DNA from: Physcomitrium patens | Taxonomy: Eukaryota; Streptophyta; Bryopsida; Funariales; Funariaceae | NCBI RefSeq assembly: GCF_000002425.4 | Contig: NC_037269.1 | Coordinates: 14,233,309-14,297,308 of the forward strand | Direction of reading: 5' to 3' | Length of the DNA stretch: 64,000 nt | Shown here: in pieces, positions 35,901 through 48,222 of the stretch | Layout: the number at the start of each line of letters is the position of its first letter | Position numbering within the stretch: the stretch's first letter is position 1 | Made by a program: the position numbers and the translations under genes | The notes under the pieces: model-generated | What the model was told of the DNA's origin: nothing | The model's database searches: none | The model's input: only the letters and a program-made list of their open reading frames with translations

Positions 35901-38708
35901 AGACTTATTAGCAACATGCTTTCAACATATCATAGGATTGAAATATAATGATATACTTGCAAAGCCTCATCTTTAATAGTGTAGAATGAACATTTTGAAA
36001 TCATTGGTATTAAGGTAAAACTAAAAGTACATGCAAGTATAAAATATGATAAATAAAGGTAGATGTGATTATTTTGTTTCATCTAGTATGAGATGAAATA
36101 GATAAAGATATCAAGGATTTTTTGTATACATTCTTTTTTATAATAATCTTTTTTATCATATTTTTTTATTGAAATAATTTTTTGTATGATGACTATTTTA
36201 TAAATTTTAAAATAAAAAATATAATTGTATTATGCATTGTCTTCTTTGAAAATGCACTAGGCATCTAGCTACAAAAGGTGCAGTTATATTTTATAGGTAT
36301 TCAAAAAATCTTAATAGGTTTCACCTATATAAGAAGAATGCAATTTAAATTTTAATTCAAAAGTGCTTAAAGTTAATACAAAGTACTCAAAAATACTCTT
36401 TTTAGTAACTTCAATCATACAAAAATTCTAATTACCTTATTACTTTCATAATTAAGTAATTTTGATTTCTCTTGGCAAGTCCTAATTCTAGTTAGTGAAC
36501 TTCAGTAAGCTATAATTCCTAATTTGATTGTCCACTTGGTGTAAAATTTTGCATACAAATTCCACTGTAAGTCTTTTACATTCTTCAAAAAATTCAGCTC
36601 AATTTAACTTACAAATTATAAAAAAACCTCCAAAAAACTATACTAATGTCACTTAGTTGCCAATTCAATAAGTAATATAGATGTTTTAGTAGCAATTTCT
36701 CCTTCTTCAATTATTAATTTCAGCTCAAAATTGATATGTAGCTTGATCTTCAAGTCTTCTAATACCATGCCAAATTTCACCTTATTCCAATTATTAGATC
36801 TTTAGATATTATAGAAACTCTACCTGATCCCAAATTGCCAACTTTCAATACCTTCTTGTATCAATAACCGGAAATTTCTCAATTGTACCATTAAATTAAT
36901 TAAAAAAATTATATACACTTAGCACATCTAATCGACTAAGTTTTTTTAAGTTTTGAACTATAGATGTGATACCATTTTCACAAACTAATCAAAAGTGCTA
37001 GCCTTAATTGTATTGCATAAATCTAAAGTCACCAATACAAATCTTGATTTTGAACAATAATTGCAAAGTTATTTTAAAACTTATGAAAACAAGCTTTATG
37101 CCTTTGAAACAAGCTTAAAGCTAGCTCTCCAATTCTAGTTGCTAATTTCCAAAATTCTCCATACTTAGCTCTAGATAATCATTTTAGTAGCTAGGGATCT
37201 TATTTTGATCTTATCCTACAAACTATCAATCCTTTGATATTAATCCAGCCTATCATGGGAATGTTTTAGCTCGACCCTACCTTCAACTTAATCCTAATAT
37301 TAGGAATAATAATTATTTATCTCTTTTATTCTATTTTTACTAATTTATAGTCTTTTTTAAGTAATAAAAGGATTTCTACAATCTAAAAGGTAAAATTACT
37401 AACCAACCTTTAATCTACTAGCTATTAAGACAAGAAAATAAACTAAAATATTTTTATAAAAGTTATATTTAAATACCTTGAATTATTATTAAACCAAGAT
37501 GATTAGATATTAATTAGAAATTTATTTTTGATCATATTTTTATAATATAGTCATGTTTTAATACAACAACGTCAAAGATCTTCATTTGAAATGCTTCTTC
37601 TATCCAAATGTGAATACACTATATTGGAGGGCCTTCTCCAAAGTATTTAATCTTTTGCATATTTTTAAGGCTATGCAGTGGTGAAAAAGCCATCAATAAA
37701 TAAAGTCGAAGTTTATTTGAACTGCAACCATAGTAATCAATATATTGATAAATCAACAACTAAGTAAAGATTTTGATACATACGTCTTTGTAATTATTCA
37801 TTTGATTTATATGCTAAGAAATATAAATATGGTCTTTAGCAATTTATTGTTTGAAATTCTATTCACAATCATCCACCTTCTTTAAATATGGCAACACATT
37901 CTATAATAAGATATTTATCTTTTAGGATACAACAACATGTGCAACAACTTTACTTTACAGAGATTAAGCCTACTACAATTTTAATTGCTATTTGGTAAGA
38001 AGAGCCTAAAATTATGGCAACATCTTCAACTATTTATAATCAATAGAGAGCCATGCAAAATTAATTGTTATAAGGATGTATATCTATTGTAGCTTTTTTA
38101 GACAAAATAAAGGGATCACATTTTCAACATGAAAATTATTATGATGAAAGCAATGCTATAACTCAATTATTCTTTTTTCATCTTCTTTTAGTGGAACTTA
38201 TATGAAAGTATCCTTATGTTCTCTTATTAGATTATACATACAAGTTTAACAAATTTTGAATGCCATTCCTTCATATTGTAGATGTGACTTCTTTGAATTC
38301 CACATTCTTATAATATTTTATGTTTTTGAAAGAAGAGAAGGAAATAGACTATGTTTGAATATTAGAGATGGTTAAATCAATCTTTGATAATGGAATGACA
38401 CTACTTACATTAGTGACTAATAGAAAAATAGCAACTTTGATTGTAATTAAATAAGTTTTTCCTATATTAACTAACTTTCTTTGTGTTTGACATATTAACA
38501 AGAATATTTTTACAAATTATAAGCAAAGATTCTTTATCAATGAATGAACAAACTTTATACAATATTGAAATCAAGTTGTTGGTGGTCGTATAATTTATCT
38601 TTTTTAATTCAGTTGGTAAATACTTAAATAAGTTTATACTAGATTTTTTATTGTTGTTGGTTATATAATAATAACTTAATTGCCTTGAAAGAAGAAAATT
38701 GTTGCTAC
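32909..38708. other. AT-rich region without identifiable genes
   Basis: Homopurine-rich sequence to about 33130, a TATAAATAG box-like motif near 33304 followed by (TTTTA)n at about 33365-33395, and overlapping short frames at 33407-33747 that could belong to an LTR or a gene fragment but show no family motif. From 33750 to 38700 there are only short frames in very AT-rich DNA; decayed transposons are likely but nothing was recognised. Confidence 0.4.
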
Positions 38709-39332
38709 CTAATATGATGTCAAGCTTAAACAACTGCTAATATTAAAGGTAGTCAAAGATGTGAGGTTGCCCAATTCATTTGATAATGATGTCAAGCTTG
38801 AATATCAACTTATATCAAATTTAGTCAAAGATTTAAGGTTGCCCAATTCATTTGGTAATGATGTCAAGCTTGAGCACCAACTTATATCAAATTCAGTCAA
38901 AGATGTGAGGTTGCTCAATTTATTTGGTAATGATGTCAAGCTTGAGCACCAACTTGTTTCAAATTTAGTCAAAGATTTAAGGTTGCCCAATTCATTTGGC
39001 AATGATGTCAAGCTTGAACAACCACTAATATTAAAGGTAGTCAAAGATGAGAGGTTGCCCAATTCATTTGATAATGATGTCAAGCTTGAGCACCAACTTA
39101 TATCAAATTTAGTCAAAGATTTAAGGTTGCCCAATTCATTTGGTAATGATGTCAAGCTTGAGCACCAACTTATATCAAATTCAGTCAAAGATGTGAGGTT
39201 GCCCAATTCATTTGGCAATGATGTCAAGCTTGAACAACCGCTAATATTAAAGGTAGTCAAAGATGTGAGGTTGTCCAATTCATTTGGCAATGTTGTCAAG
39301 CTTGAGCAACTACTTATATCCATGTTTTTCAA
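38709..39332 (-). repeat. Tandem 72-bp leucine-rich repeat array
   Basis: About eight near-identical 24-residue LRRs of the pattern SSLTSLPNELGNL followed by xSLTxFDISWC. DNA identity between units is very high. The pattern is typical of moss NLR proteins. The last units toward 38709 have a TGG-to-TGA stop. The repeat also leaves the opposite strand open over 191 codons. Confidence 0.9.
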
Positions 39333-42300
39333 ATAGAAAAGCCTTCATGTTGATATTGATAAAGAACATAATTTTTTGACAATATTGTAAATTAAGTATC
39401 TTTAAAGAAGACATACCCCAAATCATTTGGTAGCATGATTAAGTTAGAGCATCCTTTTAAGTCAAGTTCCAATAATGTAGCAATTTTAAAGAATGAATTT
39501 AGAAATGTTTCTATAAACAAATAATTTCTCAATTGCAAGACATTTAACCACTCAAACTTTTTTCAAACATCTATTTCGTGTAGCATTTGCAATGCTTCGT
39601 CTATTAATTCTCTTGATAAGTTATATTTCCATTGAATATTTAATAAAAAATATTTTAAACTAAAAGAATGTTTAATCAATACAAAAAAATACTTAATATC
39701 CTTATAACATTATTAGGTGTAAAATCACCAATATTACAACTTAAAAATTGAAGTGATGAAAAAGAATCACTTCTTATTTCACTTATACTATTGTTGTTTA
39801 TGTTGTTGTAAAACAATCCCTCCACCTAAAAACAACACAATCAAATACACAATTAGATTACAATTTCCACATTAATTATACATTTAATATACATGCAAAT
39901 CTATTTACAATACAAGTTTCATATGTTTGCAAAATAACTTTGCATCAATATAAATCTAAAATACATAATATAAATAACATAATATATAAGTAAAAAACCT
40001 CCAACTTTTGATTGTTGATTCCTTTTTAATACTATTATCAATTTCATACATGCCATTTGGATAATAGTTTCGTAAAATTACCTTGTTTGATAATCCATGA
40101 AATGGATCTACATTCAAATTCCACATTCCTGTGTATTAATACTCCATTTCTTTCTCAACAATGTTTCTACCCATGTCTTGTAGTTGATCATGTATTCTTA
40201 TAGTTCCATCTTTGTCTACATTTACTAATGATTGGTAAGTCAATGTATCTAACATAAATTCTACATCTTGTTCAAATATATTTTTTTGACTATTGGCCCA
40301 CATTCGCAATGCTCTTTCTTTCGACATGCCTTGTGGACACACATCACTACTAAAAAAACATATGTCCAAAAATATTTTCTTCTCTTCATCTTTCAAATTG
40401 TCAAAGCTTACTCTTAATATCTTCCAAATCTTGTAGTTACTATTGTTCTCATCTCCATCCAACTCTCTTCCCCTTTTCAACTTTTATAGAGCTCGCTTCC
40501 AACATCTCAATCTCTTATTCTCTCTCAAAAATGCTCCCATAACTTTCAGACTCAATGGTAGACCATTGCAAGCTCTTACAATCTTTTCACCAACTTCAAC
40601 TAGTTCATTTGGCAAATTTTCTTGGCCACAAAAATGAGTGATAAATAACTTCATACTTGTTTCTTCATCAAGTTCTTCAATATTTATTATACAAACTTCT
40701 TCACCACAATGCTCTATTACTTTTGAATCTCGAGTGGTTGCAACCAATGTACTACCATTGCTAGCAAATATATCCTCCATAAGCACAACATCTCCAATTT
40801 GGCTTTGATTCTTCACATTCTCAAAGACCAAGATGGTTTTGTTTTCTATCAAGAATGATTTCAACATTCTATGAGCTTCTTTGATATCATTTGGTTTTAA
40901 TTTGACTTTGAATTGTTCTAAAATATTGCAAGAAGTTGTGAAGCAATCAACTCCATTTTCAATGCACTCAACAAAGCATGATGCATCATACATGTCTATT
41001 ACATCGGCCAATATAGTCTTCGCTATTGTGGTCTTCCCTATTCCACCCATACCAACAAGACATAATGCCTTCACTTTATTTGCACATTGTTGTTTTATTT
41101 GAGATAAACATTGTATTCTACCAAATATTTCTTCATTGCATAAATCAACCTACAATTACAAATTCAATCATTTATTAACCAAAGAATAATAATAATAATA
41201 ATAATAATAACAATAATAATATTTATATTATATCTAGTCTAATTTTACCAACTTAAGTTCATGACAAGACATCTAGCCATTACTATAAGTATACAAGAGT
41301 GTGTGCCAATACAAAATACAATCAATCTAATAAATTTGATACATACTTTCTATAGCTTTTCATATAAGTCTTACCATTGGAAATTTTTTAGGTGTTTGTA
41401 GAAATTCTTCATTTTGATAGTAGTTGTTCTTTGATACTCCAAAATATGGTGCATTTGGCACATTCATTCCAACTAAAAACTTGCATTTTAATATGTCCAA
41501 TCTTTCACAAATGCTTGCAAACTTTGGTCGATGCAAAGGATTCAACCTCCAACATTCTTTGATAAGCTTTATCAAGTCATCACAATTTGAAGGTAACTTT
41601 GGTCTTTCATCTTTTTCAATTCTTTCTAATATTCTTTTTATGTCACAAACATCATGAAATGGATCTTTCTTTGAAAGAATCTTAGAACATATCATTGCAA
41701 ATGAGTAAACATGAGCTTCAAAAGGACACATTGTCATTGTTTGAAATCTATTTTTTAGTGCCTCTGGAGCTGTATATTTAGGACTACCATAAATGTAATT
41801 ATTCTCTGTGGCTTTTGAATTTCTTCCAACTTCAATCTTGGACATTCCAAAGTCAATCACTTTTACAATAGCATATCAAGTAATTTTATTCTTAATCATT
41901 GATTCCACAATATTAACCAAAATATTCTCAGGCTTTAGACCACGATGTGCAATGTGCATGTCATGCAAGTAATACATTCCTTTTGCAATTTGATGCATGA
42001 TGTCAATAAGAAAAATATAAGATACTTCTTTCTCTTCTTCCAACATATTGCTCAAATTGTTATGCATCAATTCCATTCCAATATATAAATATTCATTTTT
42101 GTCTTTTGTTTCAAAAGATTCAACTCTTCCATTAGCACTACCTTTCATTGCAAAATAATATGTTATCAAATTTGGATGGCTTACACTTGCTAGAATATTC
42201 ACTTCTTTGATGAACAACTTATCAAATGCAACATCCATTTTTTTAGTTGCACACAAAAGTCCCAACCACTTGGATTTATAAACTTCTCCAAAAGATCCAG

Positions 42301-43037
42301 ATTTTTCCTTCACACATCATAAGATTTCAAGACTTTTCATATCTGTTGTAAAATTCAAAGAATCTAATTTTCCTATCTCTATGTGATACAAGTCTTCAAA
42401 CCTTTGTAATAGATGCTTTGCTAATGCATGATATTCAAAATCTTCTTCTTTACATGCATGGATCAATCTCTCATATAAAAATATAATATCTTCTATTTCT
42501 TGACATGTTGCAACATCAAAAGTATCAAATATCATGTCTTCAAATTTGTAGGAATAATGCTTTAAAAGCATATCACTTGAAAATATCACAACATTTTAAA
42601 TCTAGTATTAGTTCTCTAAAAGTCTCTTTGTTATTCAATTGGAATATAGCTTCTTCACACCAATTTGATTTTCCACACTTCTTCATTAAAGAGTAAGATT
42701 TATTCAATGTAAAAAACAGCTCACTTAATAGAAGTCCAAACTCCAATTTATCATTAGTGCAAATCAAATGGTGGTCGAAAACCTTTGTAACATTCTCAAT
42801 TTTCTTGCACAAATTAATACATTGGTTTTTGTTCAACATATTTTTTTTCATCAGTAAAATCTTGAATGCTCTAATATAGAATCTAGAACCTTCCCAAGTA
42901 TCTCCACAAATACCTTGCATGTTTGATTTTTCTTCATATTGTTCCATGGGGCTTGAAGATCTTGACATATATAGACCATGTAAATAGCTCCAAACCATAT
43001 ATATACATTTCTTGAATAATTCCAAAACATATCCCAT
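38709..43037 (-). pseudogene. Kinase - NB-ARC - LRR resistance-type gene (moss PNL class), disrupted
   Basis: Blocks on the minus strand: an N-terminal helical segment (43037 to about 42330); protein kinase (42313-41373) with glycine loop GSFGEVYKS, Lys in CATKK, HRGLKPENIL where HRD is expected, DFG in VIDFGMSK and YTAPEAL; a GT-AG intron (about 41372 to 41152); NB-ARC (41151-40136) with P-loop GMGGIGKTT, ATTRDSK, GLPLSLKVMG, FLDICFF and IHDQLQDMGR; LRRs to 38709. Breaks: a frameshift near 42590 and in-frame stops at 42317, 41876, 40484, about 40133 and about 38811. This domain order is known from moss intracellular immune receptors. HRD to HRG would make the kinase catalytically weak or dead even without the stops. 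Some breaks could be hidden in unrecognised introns, but at least four interrupt conserved blocks. Confidence 0.85.
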
Positions 43038-44760
43038 CTTGATTTAGTAACCTAACAAAATCAATTTTACCTTCTCACTAAAAAATTATATCTCACAATT
43101 ATTTAGAATTTCAAAAAATCTTATCAAACTCTTTTATTTTAATTGTTCCACGAACCATATCATTTTTCATCCTACAAAATGAATCTATACTTCTAAAACT
43201 AAGCCATCATTTTATTTATGTACATGTTTTAGTAAGCTCATTTCAACCTACAATTTTAATGTAAAAATAATTAATCTTAAGTCAAAAATCAAGACCTTAA
43301 ATTAGTTCCCCTTAAAGAAGTCTACCTAGAAACTTTTACACACAATTGCAATAATCTATCAACAAGATGCAAAGTTCAAACATTTAAAATATCTACGTAA
43401 CAAAATACACAAGTCACTTTGGAGAACTTTTGTCATAGACGATACCGAAAGAGGCTGTTAAATTGCAGCTCAACGATCTGTCGCCAAGGCAAGGATGACA
43501 AGCAAGATTGCCGTTTCTCAATCAGGTTCTAAGAAAATCACATCTCATCGTTCAGATTGTCCGCAAATGATCCACCACCACTCGCTCACCGCCGCTTCTC
43601 AAATACACATGCACCAGGCGTTGAAGAATACAACAATAACACAACAAAGTACACAACTCACTCTCCAGAACTTTGGTCATAGACGATACCGAAAGAGGCT
43701 GTTAAATTGCAGTTCATCGATCTGCCGCCAAGGCAAGGATGACAAGTAAGATTGCCGTTTCTCAATCAGGTTTTAAGAAAATCACATTTCATCGTTCAGA
43801 TTGTCCGCAAATGATCCACCACCACTCGCTCAGCGCCGCTTCTCAAACACACATGCACCAGGCGTTGAAAAATACAACAAAACCTCGAGCGCCTCAAGTG
43901 CTCTTCACCAAAAAGCACTTCGCGACTTCCATTCAAGGCAGACTGAACCCTCTCCGGCACAGGAAACGGATCAGTCGTGCAGACACGAAATCACCTTCCA
44001 CACAACGCTCATGCTCCTCAAACCACGGGGGCTTGACACTACAGCCCGACAGGACACCCACAGGGGGAATAAACTAATACAGGTTACAGGGGCACAAAAT
44101 CAATGGTTTAAGGCTATCCCACACTGAAGACTGAAAGGAGAAGTGAGGTATCTCAACAATCATGATACGCGTGGGAACACCGAAAGCCACGCAACGCAAT
44201 ATGCAAGCCCCTCGAAACCTAATACATACCCTAACGCATACCCTGATGCAGCAACCACTGTGAACCTTACAACGAACCAAAACTCTGCAACCTCCGACAG
44301 TGCCAAGCCACGTATTGGTGAATCTCTCTCCTCTGACGTAAAGCTCCTACAGAGAAATTTACCTCCGCCCCTGAACACCGCGCAGTGCCACAAGCTACGG
44401 CGGCCACCACCAAACCCCTGGAACATCGACAAATCCTAAATAGTGCGGAGAAGCGCAATCCCCTCTGGACTCAAAGGCCCGCTGCAAGTTCCACTAGGCT
44501 CCAAATAACCGGACTGGTGCCCCTGGAGGACCGTTCCGTGGAACATACCTCCCGTGGATGAGAACTCGTGGATAGGTCTGCAGAACGATGGATGTAGTCG
44601 ACCCCTCATCCTCCGCTGCGCATGTTTCCGACCCCATCCTTCAAACCACACAGTGCCTCGTTGTCGTGTGTCTTTGGGACCCTGCTCGGGAACGTTGGAG
44701 AACTTTGGGAAACGTCGGACCACTCATATTTGCCAAGTCAATTTTGTCCTAGCTTACATT
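43038..44760 (-). promoter_or_regulatory. GC-balanced island upstream of the NLR pseudogene
   Basis: AT-rich until about 43380, then GC-balanced to about 44760, where composition falls back abruptly. Position fits the promoter and 5' leader of the minus-strand NLR gene. Short frames on both strands show no family features. Contains the tandem duplication 43398-43885. Confidence 0.4.
43398..43885. repeat. 244-bp tandem direct duplication
   Basis: Copy 1 43398-43641 and copy 2 43642-43885 abut exactly and differ at a few percent of positions by eye. Matching marks are CATAGACGATACCGAAAGAG at 43435 and 43679. The unit length is not a multiple of three, arguing against a coding repeat. Confidence 0.9.
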
Positions 44761-45389
44761 TCTTGCTTTGAACGATAATTGTGGAATTATTAAAGTTTAA
44801 ATAACAAATTTGATAATATTTATCAAATAACCTCAAATACTAGTCACCTTGACTAACTAGAAACCATTCTCTAGAATGAGATTTGAATTCTTATTGATTT
44901 TTTGAAAAGAAATTTGAATATAGTTTTGAGCATTTTATGTTTATTATTTTATTTATTTATTTTCTGTTTTAATATAGATGTATGGTTTCTAAATCTATTG
45001 AATAACCATATATATATATATATATATATACATATATATACATATATATATTTACATATTATTTTTACTATTATTATCATCCTTTCTACAATTTCTTTTT
45101 CTTTTCCTTGACATTTAATTTGGTTCCATCCCTATACAATATTTGGTAACTATTCACAAGTCTAAATAATAAGACCTTTTGTTTTTGTATTAAATCAACT
45201 TACTACTATTTAATACTTATTTTTTTATAAATCTACAATATCATCATTCAATTAACAATCTAAACTATAATCATATTAGTATATATATACTATATGAAAT
45301 TAAAATTAAAATATTATAAAAAAAAATAAATCACAATATTTGATCGATTTAATTAATTTATTTCATTCAAATAAAAAAAATCTTATTAT

Positions 45390-45426
<37 letters not shown>

Positions 45427-45673
45427 TATTATTTTATAATTATTACATATTTTTATATAAAAATATAAATTTAAAATAAACATGCATGATAATACCATTT
45501 TTAGATAAAATAAATCATACAAGTAATTACTATGATATATGCATGTATAATTTATACAATATAGCTTTTATATTTTAAAAGACATATTTGGTACTTATGA
45601 TGTATTTATAATGTATATTGAATATTATTTTATTGACAAAGATATGCAAATTGGATTAATAAAAATAATTATT

Positions 45674-45679
<6 letters not shown>

Positions 45680-45715
<36 letters not shown>
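45680..45715. repeat. (TA)n microsatellite
   Basis: Long uninterrupted TA run, one of three within 700 bases. Confidence 0.95.
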
Positions 45716-45719
<4 letters not shown>

Positions 45720-48117
45720 TAAATATGATTTGAATAAAAAAACATACAATTTTTATCATAATACATTAGTCACTTAATATTTCATTAATATACACAAGTG
45801 TAGATTTTATTAAAAATATTATAAAAATAAATAAATAATTTATATATAAAAGTATGTAAGATTAAAATAATGAATATTTTAAGTATTATAAATAAAAAAA
45901 CTCTATTTAATAAAATAGCTTAATTATATTAGATTCTTATTCAACATCTACTTGAAACTAAGTCTATTTTCTTTTAATACAATATACTTTCAATTTATAA
46001 TCAATACATTAGCCTACTTACTTTGTCACTTCTAGTAACAAAAAAAATTACAAAATAAAACACTTCAAAATAGTAGTCATTTAGATCTAAAGAAATTAAT
46101 CTCATAAACTTGTCATTACACTACAATCTATCCAATTCACCACTCACTTAGTACACCTTCTTAATTTAAATGGGCTCACACAATTATCTATTTTTTGGAA
46201 AAAGTATGGAAGGTACAACAATCTTTGTTGACTACTCTAACAATACATCTACTTGCACCAACAACAATAATGAACAAAATCTAAATTATCAATTTTTCCA
46301 CAATTAAACAAACCATCTGACTTTGCAATTGAAGCTAAGATGCAAATGATTACCATCAAATGCATGCAAATCAAGCTTTTGTTGATTCAAACCTTCCTTA
46401 AAATCTTATTATGATCTCAACTATTAGATCAACTCAACCATAGAGATGTTGTTCTCAAATACTTGTACTCAAGCTTCAATAAATGTAATCTACTACTCCT
46501 ATAGTATACCACTTTGTAGTCTGATTTGATTTACATTATTGTCTAACTTTTTTAGAAAGTTAACTAGGCACAACAATCTTTGTCAATTACTTTAGCAATA
46601 TTGCTATTTGTACCACTGAGAACAATGTTGCAGAATGTAGGCATGCATAAAAGAGAAAAGACACATATCTTTCAACAATTACTAAGCAAGCCAAGTAACT
46701 ATAGTTGTGGAAAGGTGATGCTATGCTTGCTTAGATCTAATCATGCTAGGATGAAAATAATACTAATTGGTGGTCACCATCTACAATACAAATGAAATAT
46801 TGACAAAAACATCTACTATATTGGTGTGGAAACAAGTAGTTGTTATACGTATCCATCATTGCACTGGAATTCTAGTCCTTGTTGCATCTATGGAATTGCT
46901 TCATGATGTTAGTTGTTGAAATAGCCATGTACACCACATTGTAAACAATTCCAAAATTGCATGTGATGATGAAGATCTTGTCAAAAAACAAATCCAAATT
47001 CAACCCACATAAAAATCAATACCAATTGTATTCTTCACAATACAACTTTAAAACATAGACTTGATTCCGGATGTAAAAATACCACAAATAAAACTTTGCA
47101 CCCCAATGCAGTATTTTTAGAACACTTTCTCATCATAGCAACAAAAAATACATCAAGTGATGAAGTTACATGTAAAAAACTTATCAATGAATTGAATAGT
47201 AAGGATTTTATTTTAATATTCATAAAATTTTATATATTAAAATAATATTGGTAGTAAAAGGTGTCATATATAACTTTTTATTTATAATTAATTTTTTAAA
47301 GCTATAATTTCTACATAAAATACTTACATCATATTATAATAGATAAAAAATTGGATATTTATGCTAATAATAATTTGATATTAGTCTAATATTTTTCTTA
47401 ACATCATTATAATTAAATCATAATTCATCTAAAAATTTAATGATATTGGCTATAATTTCTATTATTATTATATATTTTATCTATATTAAAAAATTATTTT
47501 TTATTAGACTATATGTATTTTTAAAATTAAAATTCATAATATTAATTAATTTTTATTTTAAAAATTTATCAAATATTTGAACTCTAATAAATAATATAAA
47601 TTTGGCTTGTGTTTAGATGTTATATTTCTTATAATTTTATTTTTTACAAGATAATGGAAAAGATAAGAACTAGAAAGAACTTCTAAATGTCATTTTTATG
47701 GTTTTTTATCTTATATTTTATATAAATATATGAATCAAATTTATATCCTAAAAAAATATATTTATTATAAATTATATATTTCATTTATTTTTTAAAAAAT
47801 AAAGATGGTAAATTCAAGAAAATATAATTATTATAATTAGAGCATGCATTGGCAAGATCTTCTAAAATGTCACGGTTGTGATGCCAAAACATCCAAGAAT
47901 GACATGTGTTTGTTCCTATGATGGTTAATTGTGCCAAATTGTTCTTTATCATTTTGATCAACTCAAATGAGGTGCCTTTGTATTGAGCATCAGTTCCTTC
48001 TTTAACATCGTTTCTTCTATAGTTGTAATATCTAATAATATTTAGGCATACAAACTCTAACTTCAAGAAACTACACTTCAAATTTCCACTTCTTCCAAAC
48101 TACATTTTGCAAGTCTA

Positions 48118-48222
48118 GATTTTAAAATTAAGAACCCATCTTATAAGTTGTCCTAAAAATAATAATAATATAATGTATTTGATTTATTTTATTTGATTTT
48201 AAAATTAAGAACCCATCTTATA
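48118..48222. repeat. 28-bp direct repeat, 77-bp period
   Basis: GATTTTAAAATTAAGAACCC followed by ATCTTATA occurs identically at 48118-48145 and 48195-48222. Confidence 0.85.

Noticed and set aside
38761..39336. 191-codon plus-strand frame over the LRR array
   Set aside because: It is the reverse strand of the 72-bp LRR repeat; its repeated peptide follows from the repeat itself, and the minus strand gives a canonical LRR.
40133..42319. In-frame TGA codons in the NLR as recoding or selenocysteine
   Set aside because: TAA stops and a frameshift are also present and decay is simpler; land plants lack the selenocysteine system.
43495..44127. Plus-strand frames with a repeated peptide (MTSKIAVSQSG...)
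   Set aside because: The repeat unit is 244 bp, not a multiple of three; the frames arise from the tandem duplication and match no family.
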